Below, one piece after another: positions 47,401 to 61,100 of a DNA stretch of 64,000 nucleotides. The notes under the pieces are model-generated. The model did no database searches. It was given only the letters and a program-made list of their open reading frames with translations, and was not told where the DNA came from. This DNA comes from Toxoplasma gondii ME49 (Eukaryota; Apicomplexa; Conoidasida; Eucoccidiorida; Sarcocystidae). The stretch's first letter is position 1. Every line of letters starts with the position of its first letter. The stretch lies in the NCBI RefSeq assembly GCF_000006565.2, contig NC_031472.1, forward strand, positions 2,536,227-2,600,226, written 5' to 3'. The position numbers and the translations under genes are program-made.

Positions 47401-50400
47401 AAAAGTGAACACACGAGTTCTTTTCGGAGGGTTGCTGCCTCAAGTCGATAAGATTAGACGGAGCACAATCGAAACAAACACCAGATGTTCCACGCGATTC
47501 GACCCCTCTTGCTGAAGTCTAGGAACGTAAACAAATGAACTGAAAATGGGGGTTAAGGATCCGTCCGATTTCTGTGGCGGTCGCATTGTGTGTACATAGA
47601 CAGAACACAGAAGTGTATTCTTTACGGCGTCACCGCATCTATTGTGAAATCACTTTTTCTTTCTAGCGAGTATCTTCAACCAAAAGTAGGTGGACGTGTT
47701 TTCGAGTATGCCGGAGAGTTTCAGCGGCCGATGGAGTCATCAAAGCTTCAAAACGTATCATATTGTTCACACGCCACATTCAGGGGAGAGTAGAGGCTTC
47801 GCCTTTGCTCTGAGTTTGTACCAAAAAATCTCCCGACTCCCGCTGTGTGCGTGTTTCTGTGGCTTACTCCGAGAAAAATCAGAACAGCGACTCAGAACAC
47901 CTGCACACCGGCGGAGAGGCTGAGACCTGGGTGCTGGACCATTTGCGATGGAATCCACAGCACAATACATGAGAAATCAGTGACCGAGGATAGTGCTCGA
48001 AGCTACTTAGGTCAGCCGAAACGCCAGGTAGGAGCGGATAAGTTGAAGTCGGCGATTTCGTTGTGACAGTATTGATTCGCAAAGCATGTTGAAATCAAAG
48101 AACCTGAGCCCGTCAGCCTCGGCAAAACACGAGGCTGCCCAAAATTGTCAATGAGCCTCATGTGGTCACCAAGCTTAACAACCTGAAATCATCCGATGGC
48201 ATTGTGCGTATTTTTCCATTGTTTACTGCTGATGAACGACAAACCATGGCCACGGCTAATGAACATACAACTTAGCGTACCTCGTGCTACGGCATTGAAG
48301 GAAACTTGTTCAACCGCTGAGCGTGCAAGATCACAGCAGCCGAGCCAGGACGTAATTGTTCAGGGGTCTCTATTGATTGTCGCCCGGTATTTAAAATGCA
48401 TCGCGATAGTGTTTTCCACACAGAGCGGTACATTTTGCATGGATTTTAATGTTGACCCAACGTAGCGCTACCTGTATTACAGTTGGAATTTGAGTCTGTG
48501 TCTAATGTGTGTCTTCCGGCAGAGCAGCGCGTCGACAGCACATGCTTCACAAGAGAGGGACTCCACTCAGCGCAATATGAAGGTTCCTCGATGCCAGAGT
48601 GCTGGTCCCAACCTCCAAGCATACACAGAAACTCCACGGGGACAAAAGCCACTTCAAGCTGGGGTGGGCAAAGTGGCACGGACAACAGCGAAGACTAATG
48701 ATGAACCAGAAACCAGCTGGGGCAACGAACGCCACCGACGGCTTGAAGAAGAGCGGCGTGTGACACCGTACGACACATACCTGTGCTCCGTCACCAGCTT
48801 GATCGCCCAGATTCGACGCTACGACGAATCAAAGAGGTTGTTGGAAAATTGTAAATGCATGCTGGCGAGAAGGTAAACGAAATCTAGCGAGCAAGCATAG
48901 TACCCGGTACATCACAGCAGACGGCCAGAAAAAAGATGCATCTACGTTGGAGATGCGCGTGTCCTGGTTCCAACGCAGAGGCTAAGGGTTGACTGAAGGT
49001 AGAAACGCATCTTCCACCCCCGTGACTGAAAGATCTGTCTCTATTCTCATTTCCTCACAGACAGGACTTCAACATTCTAGATTTCTGGCGCCTGTTTGAT
49101 CCTACCCGCCGCGGCTTCACGACGGAACTAGAAATCAGGGAAGCCATGAGACGCATTGGTTTTACTCCAGACGCGTTTGAAGTTAACGCTTTCGTCAGCC
49201 GGCATTCACTATTCAGAAACGGACTGTAAGCACTCATAGCTCTTCAGCTATTGCTGCCTGTACGTTTTCTAAGACGACTGTAGTCGAAGGATTAACGTAA
49301 TGCCAGGAAGCAACCACTACCACGGTTTGTGCCATGAGGCCTGGATTTTGTAACGCAGATCTTCTTCCAGCTGAGAACATCCTGCTTTCCTTTAAATCTG
49401 CGGGATAGTACTCGAACCCTGCAGTGCCATGACGTCGCCTCGCAGTCTCGCTGTGGGAGTGATGACTGCAGGTGTAGGTTGCGAGTTGAGTTGTGGTTTA
49501 GCAGGCGACGAGAAGTTACACGTTCCATCCATGTTTTCGACAGGCATTTGGGAGAAACGTTGACACTCCTCTGAACCAGTGGCTGAACATCTAACCTCCA
49601 ATAGTTTTCTTGAGAGAGACAACTGTTCCTGTCATTCGATATCCTCATGACTGGCCTGTCCGACGAAGGTCTCTTCCCAAAACCTCAGGCTTCGATACAG
49701 CGACTTTACCAATGCATTCATGCCGAAAGACAGACGCAACGCAGAACGTTTGTTGAACCGTCAGTCGACGTATCGTGGAGGTTTCCCTGCGCCCCACCTG
49801 ATCTTCTCCAAGGAGACTCGGTCGTTAGTATGTAAAACGCTGAGAGCGGCTGTCCAGGTCAGTTTTACGGCCAGGCATCGGCACTTTTTAGTGTCTCAGT
49901 ACGGACATCGGATCCAAAACGTAGAGGACTGTGAATCGCATATACGAGCTGCAATATTTCCGACAGAAAATTGGGAGACAGTGTTGAAGTACTGCAGCAT
50001 TTGTATTCACATCGAGTGCAAACTAACTATCAAACTGTCGCAACAGGAAAAAAAGAGCTTTTCTTTTCCTGTATCAACTGTAGCCAACCACGGCATCCTT
50101 GTTGGTATGGGAGCATCTACAATTTCTCCAGTGATATCCTGTTGCTAAATCATAATGGTGCGGTTTGATTAGGTCGAAGTAGACGCTCAACGGCTTCACT
50201 ACAACTATGCGGGCAGTCGCCCTTTCGCCTTGATGCAGCTCATGGACATGTAAGCGCACCTTGCAAGGACCACGACATAGCCACTAACACCTCTTCTTGC
50301 GAGGTGCACAATACCGTGGTAGGCGCCACAAGAGATCACGCAGGGTCGGGTGCAGCCTTTGACTGTAGCCCCTGAGGAAATGCCTGATGACCGCAGCCAG

Positions 50401-50885
50401 CACGAGTGGTAAACAGACGCTGGCAACAAACAGCTAACAGTAACACTCTGTCATCCTCTTTGTACCGCTGTAAGCGCTTCCCTGTTAGAAGTCTGGAGGT
50501 GTCATCTCCCACCAGTGTTTCGGATGTCTCTTGGAGGGCCAAGGGATCTGCGATCCGACTGCCTATAGACAAGTGCCTGCCCCCGATGGTGTAAACGTCT
50601 TCTCAACAAAAGAGCCCAGTGTGGAAAATACCTCACTATCCCACTCTTATTCGTTCGAGTCTTCGTTCTAGATCATTCTGTACGTTGCATAACACCACAC
50701 AGACATTCTGTTTTTGACGCTGCAGTGACAGGAGTGGGTGGCTGTCTAATCACGAGTGCCGAAATGCACTGTTCGCGTGCGGAGCCACACCGAAGGAAGT
50801 CGAGAAGTTCATTCGAGCCCTCTGCGGCTCGAAGTCTTGCAGCAGAGGGATAAACTATTTAATGATTTCAGGGACACGACATTAG
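44410..50885 (+). CDS. Multi-EF-hand calcium-binding protein
   Basis: Fourteen exons in consistent phase: 44410-44617, 44770-44870, 44981-45085, 45270-45366, 45622-45739, 45961-46337, 46904-46985, 47088-47252, 47667-47685, 48523-48872, 49061-49225, 49689-49857, 50173-50249, 50726-50885 (730 residues, stop TAG). Three loops are near canonical and each is split by an intron: DRSGDGQLTGED (exons 4/5), DRDGDGQATYQD (7/8) and DIDRSGWLSNHE (13/14). Degenerate loops include LVDGTGYITDSS (6/7) and DPTRRGFTTELE (exon 11), and LFRNGLLRYSDF (11/12) precedes AFMPKDRRNAERLLNRQ and FSKETRSLVCKTLRAA. The YSDF...FMPKD...LL pattern resembles EF-hand proteins I remember from ciliates and algae. Exon 3 uses the second AG of CAGAG; exon 9 may instead end at 47751. 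Calcium binding is expected; the partner and location are unknown. Confidence 0.82.
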
Positions 50886-53857
50886 TGTTTGACCGGCGCT
50901 GCCGCCAAGGGGCTGAAGTATCACATTAGAAAATGCTAATCCTTGTTGTTGATAGAGCACGATTCTGCCATGAGAAACCGGTTGCGTAAAGTAAACTTCC
51001 GGAACGTCAGTTTGCAATGAATTTTGCGGTGCCGTCCAGAGGTTGACGACATGTTGGTAACATTTACCTAGAAATACCGCTCACAACACGATCGTAGATA
51101 TCTCGATTTTCGGAGCACAGTCCCCCTCCATCCTTTGTGCATGGTGACTATTGATCGTGTCCTACCAAATACACTTCATACGCAGCGCCCTGTCGGATGC
51201 GTCAACTGCATATAAAACTCGCTTCGCTGCCGCAACGAGCTTCAGTCGTGACTTGTTACCGTGATCCAGTTCGGCTCTGCCAAGTTCGGCTCTCAGTTTA
51301 TATCCCTGGTAGTTCCATGACTCCTGAAGCATATCAACGTATCATGAGTCCTGTATGAGAATTGGAAAACAACTAACTGTCTCGTATCACATCCATTCGC
51401 AGTTTCATTTGCCCCCTCAACGGGATGGAGGGCTGCAGCGATTTCATCTGGGGACCGCAGGCGCACCTTCACCGGATCACTAAATTGTTTTGCGTGCTAA
51501 TGCAACTCTCTAAAACACTATAATATTCAGATTCGGTCGTTATCTACTGGACAATGAGCCTTCTATAAAGGCATCGGGGCATCCATAACAAGAGAGCTTC
51601 TGGCGACCATTTCGCACACCGTTCTACGCAGGGCTACGAGTTCGGTGACGATGAGTTGCTTTATTGCAGCACGACGATGTACAGAAACTACCCACACCAT
51701 ATCGCACTCTTCCCCTTCAAAAAAGCTCCATAGAGCATCTGGGAAAAAATACGGAAGGAAAAAGAGACGGTCTACCTACCCAAGTGGAACGCACACACAC
51801 ACACTTATTTATTCGACCGTAACACATGGCACTTGTCACTGGCGTACCATCGCGGACGCACGGGGCCTCGCTCTGGTGGTTGACGTGAATGCGCGTGTAG
51901 TCCGACGGTTACACCCCGGCAAAATATACGAGACTCTGTCGTGCGACACAGTTGAGGATTCTCCACAAAACTGCGCATTCAAGGTCAGTATCAGGCATCG
52001 TGAGTTTTATGCCGTCTATTCATCGAAACCAACTGGCAGCGGCGTTGCGGCATTCTGTCTGGCAGTATAGCTGTCTTCCGAGTTTTGGGCTAGCATCCCG
52101 CCATCGGGTTTTGCTAAACCATTAGAAACGAAAGCATCCGCCCGGGCACGCCGCTCTCCAGACCCCATGGTATTCAGTCATGTACTAGAAATCTACTCTA
52201 AAAGCCACATGCTGCTGTGATGAAAAGGGGAGCCACTTCGAGGTGACCCAACTGCAGTGTCACGCGTGTCTGTGCCGCTTGACGGGAGAGAAGTCTCAAG
52301 AAGGGTTGCACAGACAGCGTATGCACTGGAACTACAAGTGACTCGCGTGGAATAATCGCACTGCGGAGATCAAGTGGTATGAACAAAAAAACCCTACGGC
52401 CGCGAATGCGACTCAAATTAGAGCACTTTTGGTTTGCACAAGTGTAGCGGCTGCAGAGACACAGGCACGGGAGCATTTTTTTGTCCGTCCGTGGCTGTAT
52501 GCGGAGCTAGTATCCGTTTACGGAGGTTGCAGGAACTGCGGAAGCCTTTGGACTAACCATCAGCTCACTCGTCGATGCTCAGGGTCATCCTGTCTGTTTC
52601 GTTAAAAGTCTTCTAGGAGTTCTGTGATTTTCTTATTGCTTTTGGGTTGTCGAACGATCGGTATTGCCTTCCGAAAAAACTCAGCCGTCACGCCAACTGC
52701 TGACTCACCCTGGTTGGCCTGGCAAACCAGCCAGCCACGATGTTGTGATCCTTTGCCGAGCTCTACACACGACGCTTGTCCCGCGGATCAAGGTACCGCA
52801 ATTTTTCCTCGGAAAGCTCATCTTCTCAGCGACCTTTCTCTTACTTGCCACATTTCGGGATGACATGTAACTCTTCTAGCGAATACTGCGGCCCCACATT
52901 GCGCTGGTTTCAGTTGCCACTTTTCCGGGTGGAAATGAACTGTTCTGATTAAAGGAATAATTACCCAACTTTCATTCTCCGTGGCGTTCATTTGAGTCTT
53001 TCACTCGAGTCTCAATTTCTGCAAGCCGGAGATATAGGCCGCGTTTGCTCTGCGTAGACATGCAGGCCTTCTCAGACACTTTCCACATGACGCGTCAAGA
53101 AATCCGTTTTTCGTCAAGTCACCAGTGACCGTCCTCCGGGTAAAAACTCAGGCGAAGATTCCCCCTGATCATTTGGATGTTGTAGTCGCTTTATGGGCCA
53201 CAAAGAGTTGAAGGTGCGTCTGGGATTGCCGACGGTGCCAAGTTCGTCGTGCGCCTCGGTGCTACGAAGAACTCTTGGAGATTGCTGCGGTGAATGATTT
53301 AACCGGCGTCACCACTGCACTTAGAGCAATTTGTGGCCACCCTTGCTTCTCATATCTCTTACCAGTTTCCCTCTTCAAACCCACCGGCTCACCCGTGCTC
53401 GTAGTGGTCGCTTGCGCCGCTGAGCTTGTCTAAGCCCCGCTTTGTTGCTTACCTCGTCCAGTCACGACGTGTTTCGTTTCCAAAAACCAGCCCGCATCAT
53501 AAGGTTAAACGTTCCATATGCTTTTGTGCACGCAGAATAATCGAACATTTCGTCCACTTTGCAGTGGTTTAGCGTGCGGTTTTCCCGTGAATTTGTCCCC
53601 CTGCTCTCGTGAGTGCAATTTACTTGACGCGTTTTCAAGGGGTAACCGTGCCTATCGAGAAGCATTTTACACTTGATGTCAATTTACCGGGTCATATTTT
53701 GTAGTGACTCACTTTATGTGACTTCTGCGCAAAGTTGTCTTTTGAAATAAGGTTTGATAGCTACCATCGCGCTTGTTGTCTGGTATTAGTTGTCTGGCCG
53801 CGTTTGGAGTGTTTCCTTCAGCATCGGGAGATTGTTGGGAATACGCAGGACTATTCA
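50886..53857. other. Intergenic region before the IQ-motif gene
   Basis: 3.0 kb between the EF-hand stop codon and the next ATG on the same strand, so it should hold a 3' UTR and a promoter. The longest frame, 51645-52070, includes a CA-repeat (near 51791-51802) and reads as low-quality sequence with no splice logic. I see nothing else to report. Confidence 0.5.
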
Positions 53858-56800
53858 ATGGAGTCCGCATCCGAGGATGTCGTTGCCATAGGGGGGGCAG
53901 ATTCTCAACAGCAAAACGCTCGACACTCTTCCGGATCCGGAACCAGTGATGTCGGCAATGAACCATCTCACAGTGTTGTAGAGGTGGGGAGTGTGGGAGG
54001 CGGCACTTTGGTCGTTAGGCGGGCTCGAGTACGAGCTCAGCGTCCCTCTACCTACTTTGCTGCCCCAGCTGCCATGTAAGTTAATTGTTTCTTACACACG
54101 TGGGTCATTGGTCAAGGGCGCTGAAGTCACAAGCCTTGACGGGCATCACCAATAAGGGAGCAGATGGATGCAGCATGCTTTTCTGACGATCTCATCTGAA
54201 TTGTGGCACTTTGATGGTGCTTTGTGAGGCGGGAATCGGTTTCATTTCTGAGCGGAGCGTCTTCAGCAAAAGGATACCCTGTTCAATACCTTGGCAAACC
54301 CTCTGTCTCCACTTTCATTGTGTTCCGCTTTGTGTCCTCAGTAACGTTACTGCTGTGCGGAGCCGAGCGAATTCTGTGGCGCCGAGTGCCGTGACCAGCC
54401 CCCGTGTACGTCCCACCGGGCCGTCAGACCCTGCCACCAGTTTGTCAGACGCCAACGTTCCTAATGCTGGCACCCATGACCCAACAATTTCCCCTGGTCG
54501 ATCAGCAACCACAATAAATGGAAGTCGAGAAGGAGCCGATGCACAGCAACCGCCGGAGGGTCGACAGGTTCCAATTTCGCGACCGGCTGCCTCTGAGCAA
54601 ATGAAAAGTCAGTTTGCTCTGGCCACTGCTTCTATGGAGCGTAGGCTGGCTTCAAGGACACAGTCTCGACAGGCGTCTCGCATGATTTCAAGGCGCCTCT
54701 CCCCTCGTGGCCATTCTCCGGCACGTCGCGCTTCCGATGACCCAATTCAAAGGAAATTGCTGCAAGCCAGCGCTGCGTTGGAACGCACCAAACAGTCTGA
54801 AGTTGAGCCTGCAGGTCTGACTCGGAGCGGCTCGACTGACGTCGCGAAAGCCGCAGTTGGTGCAGTTGAAGATGGAGCATCTCGTGGTGGTTCGCTCAAA
54901 ATGATCTCACATGAAACATTTTATTCTCCAGAAGCAGCTGCTGTGCGGGCTGGTCCGTCGCTGGGATCACATGGAGGAATGAGCGGAGCAGTGACTACGG
55001 ATACGTGGGAAGGTGGCAATGCTAAACTTGCTCCAAGTCAGCGACGCTCTAGTCTTTTAACTGTTGTGCGTGCAGGAGAAATGCCCCGCAGCGCAGATGA
55101 TGCGGCAGGAAAATCCATGCTGCCGGTGGCCAGTGGTCGGAGGGAGAGTGAAGGAAAGAATAAGGTGGATGAGAAACACGCCGAAATGGTGCAGCAGGGA
55201 GTGGCAGGCATGCTGAAAGTGGAAGAAGATCTTCGGGCGAGTCGAATTGCCTCCCGCATTGCGTCGCGATCCATTTCTCGTAATCCTGCGCAGAGGCCTC
55301 TTAGCAGCTTGATGCAGCGGACAGATGTAGCCCATGCGGCAGCTGAAGAACTTCGACGCCGGCTTGCGGAGGAGGCGTCAGACAGTGCCATAGATCTCCC
55401 CAACAAAAGCTTCGCACGGGCTGCAGCAAACCGCTACACGCCAGATGCAGCGGCGGTATCCGGAGATACACGTTCGGAGGTGAGCACCATGAACTGTCGG
55501 CTCGCTTTGTGTAGTACTGGGGAATCTCAGGTGCAGTTTGGTCCCATGGTTTCCCCGCGGACGGATACTGTCGCGGCCTCCATCATACTCGCGGAGCCGT
55601 AGCTCATCGATCACGCCAGAGGAGAGGGTGCATGCATGTGGACTCCTCAGTTTGCCGAATGAGGCGTTAATGGTCTGAAGTGGTATCGCCGCATGCTTTT
55701 GCTTGTTGTCTGAGTTTGTGGCGGCACAATTCAGGCTCGTGCGTCAAGCGATTATTCACGGGAAAAACCTCTCATTCTTCACTGAAGGGCAAAGGTTGGT
55801 GTTTTGGTTTGTGTCCCTCAGATCGAGATCTCGGCACGGCGGGAGCTGACAGAGCTGGACCAAAAGGTGAGCATACTGTTACACGCCAGTGCACGTGAAA
55901 GGAGATACGCACGCGTGGATGAACAGAGCTTACTTGGAATTCGTTCATGTGTTTTGTACACGTGACAGACTGTGCCGAAAGTGAACGTGCAGATATGAAA
56001 TCGGGAAGGCATACGAGATGGGTTTGTGTCACGCATCGCCGGCATCCGTGGCTGTCAGATCACCGTGGCCTATTTCTTTCTTCATCTGAATAGAGCTCGT
56101 TTGTTACTATTTGTGGGATGGAGTGCACTGGAACGAAACGCTTCCGATTGATCCACATCTGGCGTAATCGACGACGGCGTGTCCAAATGGGACCGCTGCC
56201 GTGGATGAGAACCGGGTTCCTCTTTTGCTTCATGGATGAGTCCAACCGAGTCAGTTATGCGATCGCCTAGTGACACGTCTCTTCGGTTGGAATCAACATT
56301 GTCGAAAAGATAGAAAGGTGAAACCCAACGGCTGTTCGTGAGTTCCAATTGCCACCCGCGGTTGCCTCCTGATTTGCCAAAGTATCTTGTATTACGTGAA
56401 TTTGGAAAATGATGATCCACGTGCACGAAAATAAGTACTGGCGACTGGAACAACGGCGGAATTAGTCTAGCTCACGATGCATGGATGTCATTCCCTGGCA
56501 GCTTCGCGTCATTAGGATCCACCTATGAAGATTCCTCTCAATCTCCGCTTCGCGGCTTTTATCAGTCCGTCGGCCTCGACTGGAGTTTCGCTGAATGATT
56601 TCTTCGTTGTTCTCGACGCTCGCTGCGTCCGAGACTGTGATCTGTGGCATTTTTTCAGTGCCTTCGAACCCGGTAGCAGGTGTATGTTTTTTCTTTATTC
56701 TGTTGGTCCATGACAGAGGGCGCTCTAAAGTGAAGGGGTTGTCTCATTGCATGTTGTGTGAGCCGAATGGATGCGAAGACGAAATGGTGTTCATTTTCGG

Positions 56801-57081
56801 GGGGACCAGTGATACAGTGAAGGTGGCGCCTGACTCGGGAAGTCTCGTGTCTGGTGTGCACACATTGTGTGCTCAGGCTACCTTACTGCAAGCGGCGTGG
56901 AGAGGCTATAGGACTAGGTTGTGGTTTGTGAGTGTTAAACTTACAGCGACGTTCGAGAGACATCTCCGACAGACGTTTGGCACTTCAAAGGCTTTTGGAT
57001 GGAGAAGTGAATCGCCATCTGAGACAGACGACCGCCTTACACCCCTCATGTGCTGAGCGTCTGTGTGGGTTGTGGTTCGAG
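53858..57081 (+). CDS. IQ-motif, Ser/Arg-rich protein (3' part uncertain)
   Basis: I do not recognise an orthologue. Exons 53858-54075, 54342-55479, 55822-55866 and 56877-56927 join in phases 2, 0, 0. The first 450 residues are Ser/Ala/Arg-rich with repeated RxxSR patterns (RRLASRTQSRQASRMISRR, ASRIASRIASRSISR), suggesting a basic, phosphorylatable region. A short helix (ISARRELTELDQK) leads into one IQ motif, LQAAWRGYRTRLWF, which fits the calmodulin or myosin light chain binding consensus. After this either the frame reads through to TGA at 57054-57056 or it continues at 56947 with RRSRDISDRRLALQRLL to about 57081; the two readings are separated by a 19-base segment with splice-like ends. 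It could be a whole gene or the 5' half of the gene that follows. Confidence 0.65.
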
Positions 57082-58137
57082 GTCTTGAGTGGGTCTGGTA
57101 CCGTAATGTTGGCAGGGGCGGGTGAGGGGTGCGTGTATTGTTGTGAAACTTGAGCCCCATGCTTCCGTTGCGTCCCAGTCCATGCATCTACAGTTTTAGT
57201 GGCTATTGGAACCAGTGACGAAATCATGCTCGGTCGCTCGTTACAGACCATTTGTCGGTTACATACAAGTTGGTACCGTTCGCTTTTTGTCCATACGGAC
57301 CATTTCTTGGATGTGATGAGGATGATTTCCTCTGTGCAAGGCTGTGGCTCCGAGAAGACGGTTGTCGTTTTCTGCCTAACTTACGGCGATGGACTTGGAT
57401 ATTACAAAGACCTTAGTGTGTTTCCTCACTAATCATTTCTGCTGCAACCTTTGGATGGACACTCCAGAAGGCCATTGTCTCGACGATGTTAACGGAAAGA
57501 AGAGAAGCCGTTTTCCGACGCGTGGAGTGAAGCAGGAACGGCAGAGATGAGCGCATTCGCGTGTATATCGTCAGATCCGCTATGCGTTGGTCTTTGTGAA
57601 TAGAGAATCACCAGGTTACAGGCACCAGCCTTTGTCCGGATACCCGGGACCTTTTTCGTCGACGGTCCTTGTAACATTTGATTTTTGATGAAATAACGAT
57701 GTTGGCGCTGAAGCTGCATCAAAAGGAAGCCGACGAAGCAACATTCGGATTATCTGTTTTAAATCTGGATAGAGGTCTTGGGTTAATGCCAACCTGCCTC
57801 TAAGGAACTTCGCAGAAATCCACGTTCTTACACATGGCATTGACTATTTTGGGTCCAATGGGGAACGGCCTCCCGGCGCGACCGCCCACCAGTTCCACCC
57901 TTGCTGTATCGGGCTTCTCGTTTTGTTGCATGTACATGATTGTTGATAAGCTGGTTACTGTATATCAGCTTGTTTGGCGCCGTGAGTACAACTTATTAAG
58001 TAATCGTCGCTCCGCTTCGACGTAATGTGCTGAAACACGCTTATTTACAATAATGGCGTCATCGGAGTTCTTCCAATCAAGCTACGCAACACAAGCGAAT
58101 TTCACATTATCGAGTTGATAATGACCGTTCGGCCAAA
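57082..58137. other. Gap between IQ exons and repeat-protein exons
   Basis: 1.06 kb with no confident exon. A segment near 57195-57260 after a TTTTAG acceptor stays open for about 20 codons but has only a weak donor. If the two neighbouring models are one gene this is intron; if not, it holds a stop, a 3' UTR and a promoter. Confidence 0.4.
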
Positions 58138-61100
58138 ATGTGTTATTCGGGTCACTGTGCTCTGCAGATTGCCTACGGTGCGACGGGTCGAACGGATAGA
58201 GACGGAATGAAGTCGAGCCGGGTGCTTCCGATCGCATGGCATGATAATAGCGTAACCGGATGTTGCGGTGCGGAGAGCGACGTCGAGCAGCATCCGACAA
58301 CATCCTTTGCATTTCAGTCGATGACGATCCATGGCGTGTCATACAGTGGAGGTAAGGTCAAACAGTGGATCGCTTCTCCGGAATAGATGGTCGTAATGTA
58401 TCCGAAAACGCTCCAATATGACGTTCTCTACACGTACCGCCATTTCAAGCTGTGGTGACTTGAGGGCCACATTTGCTTGCCAGAAACTGCTGGCCTGAGA
58501 GAACTCGGCCAGTATTTTTTATCATGTCGACCCTCTGAAAACATATCTGCCGGAACCTGGAGACGTCTAAGGGTATCTCGCGAATGTATTTGTGGTGTCG
58601 TCTAACAAATCTTTGCATTTGTCATTCTCACGGGTTTCCTGGACCTAATCTTTGTAATCAGTCTCGGTGAACCAGATGGAAAAGCTGTTGCCGCAGAGCC
58701 GTACATGTCGCGCTGTAAACTGACAGAACACCTGGATGCATGTATTGAGGTATATGCAATCGAAGAAGCGCTCTTGCTTTCATGTTTATATATATTCATC
58801 GATGCCCTGTGGCGTGAAGCAGCCAAGTGAACGTGGCGTGGTGTCACCAGTTCGAATGGTACTCTTTCAGTCTGGGTGGTGGACGCGTGACTTTCATTAT
58901 CGACATAAGATGCGTTAGCGTGTGTGGAAAACATTTTGGATGACACTGACGGTTAGCGCGTGAGAAGTATATGCTTTTGTCGGTAGGATCCCGTGACATC
59001 AGCCAAGTTTCGTCTCCGTCGTCACGCGAAATGAGCAATAATTCAATCTCCTCGCGTGTGGACGAGGCTCTCATAGATGCAGCCGTCGAAGAAAGGAATT
59101 CGTTTGCAACTGCCCATCGTGGCGGCTCTATGATCAGACGATTTCTGACGTCAGTTTTCTCGTCTTCAAATGGTAAGATTGCGCACGCGTTACCGGATCG
59201 ATGAGTAAGAAACGAGCCACTTCAGCTTTCAAGCTTCTTTACGGCCGCTTCCGCCGTTGTTCTTCTTTGGAGTCGCATCCAGAACGTTCTTTCAGCCCAC
59301 GACTGGCCACTGTCGAATTGCTGAAAGCTGCAGAACGAGCGTCGTGTAAACTGAACGAGGAACTCATGTGGGCACGCGGGTGCCGTTTCTCGATCGTTTC
59401 TTTCCAGGGATCGGAGCAGTGGTGTTTCCAGCGGTGAACTACTGCCATGGCGCGGCCTAGTGTTGTCTGCTGTTGCAATGCGCTGTGAAAATGTAATTTT
59501 GTTCTGCGTGTCTTGTTTGTTGCAGCTCGTCCTGCCGTTCGTGCAGATTCCTTTCAGATACATTCATTTACACCAGTAGTTTCCACGAGCTCCTCCGACT
59601 CTCTATCGCCGTCGTCTCCAGCTGTGAATTACCGTGGTTGGACGCGTTCACCTCGAAGTTCATCGAGGGAGGCACCGGTTGCTGAGGATGTTGGGGAGTC
59701 GTCAGCGGCTCCTACAGGTCGTTCGTTGCCTGGCGCCGCTTGGAGCAGCAGTCATCCAGGTGGCACAATTATCAGACGTCCGATACGTCTGGATTCTTAC
59801 GCGCAGCATATTCCTCCACCAGCACGAATGCGTACTTTGGCAATAGGACGGATGCCGAATGTTACACTTAAGTCTTTCGAGCCGCAAGTTGACACGCCCT
59901 CTAGGTCTTCTGATAGTCACACATCTGACAGCCCATACGAAACGGACAAGGATAGTAGAGGTGAGCTTCTGGCCTTTGGGGAAACTTCAGGAAGCAACAC
60001 AAAACCAACGTTTCGCTCCCATGCATAATTACCAGTTCCCGATTGTTTCTCTGTTTTTGCACACATCACATGTCAACAACGTCGCTGACGTGTCATAGTG
60101 AGATTTGCCTCCACTCTTTCTATAGCTCACCGCCTTGTTGTCTGAGACAACGTGCCTGGATTTGCTTTGTGCGCGTTGTGGATGGCTTTCTGCACAATGA
60201 GGAACACACGCGAATGCATTGTATGCGTCATATTTGTGATACGGTGTGTCTATTAACTCAGACCACACGCAAAGCTCGAGAGCCTATTCGCTGTGCTCGC
60301 CTGGCGTGCATGGGGGTCGTGGTGATGCCCTTCGGGGCCGACGCTTAACCAAGTCACGACAAGCTGGCACCCAACGCGCGCGACGCCGGAAGATGTTTCG
60401 GTACCTGCGGGCCAAGAACTTAGTAGAAGCCAAGTCAGGGACACCTCACAGTGCGGAGTCACGGGAACTAACTGCACGTAGTGATTCTTTGCTTTCATCA
60501 TCGAATTCCGTCTCCACTGCGAGGTCCGTACATACTTTATCGCGTGACAGTCCTCATGCGATGGCAGCATTTTCGGCTGTCCCTCGCCTAAATTTGTTTT
60601 GGCTGCAGAGAAGTGGTGGAAGCAGCCCATCTGCTGCCGCTTCCTCGATGAATCCGGAAGAAAAGAAGGCTGACGTGTACCGATCGCTGTTTTACAACGA
60701 AGGCGAGGAGACCATCCGACTCGAAACTTTTCTTCGGACGAAGCAGCACACAGTGGGTGCAAGGTCAACTTCAGAGTCACATTTCGACCAAACAGAACTG
60801 CAAAGTGAGCCAAAGAAACAGCTGTGCGAACGTTTAGTTGGAGTAAAATCAGTGACGACGGTTCGAACTCAGCCGGAAGTCACAACGGTAGGGGATGAAG
60901 CGGGTAGGAAGGAGTCGACATCCCGTCTGCCTGGCCAGAAGCCAGCAGCGCCGCGTGAACGTGAGTCGCTAAGAACCAGCCAACGAAACATCGACCGCGA
61001 AGTCCTGGAGGGACCGGATTTATCAGTCTACCACGGATTGTCTGATAACAGTGTGTCAGAATATCGCTTCGGTAGTAAGTTATCGCCGCCTCACGCGGTA

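Noticed and set aside
51645..52070. 141-codon plus-strand frame
   Set aside because: Contains a CA repeat, lacks recognisable features, and does not join to either flanking gene in phase with good sites.
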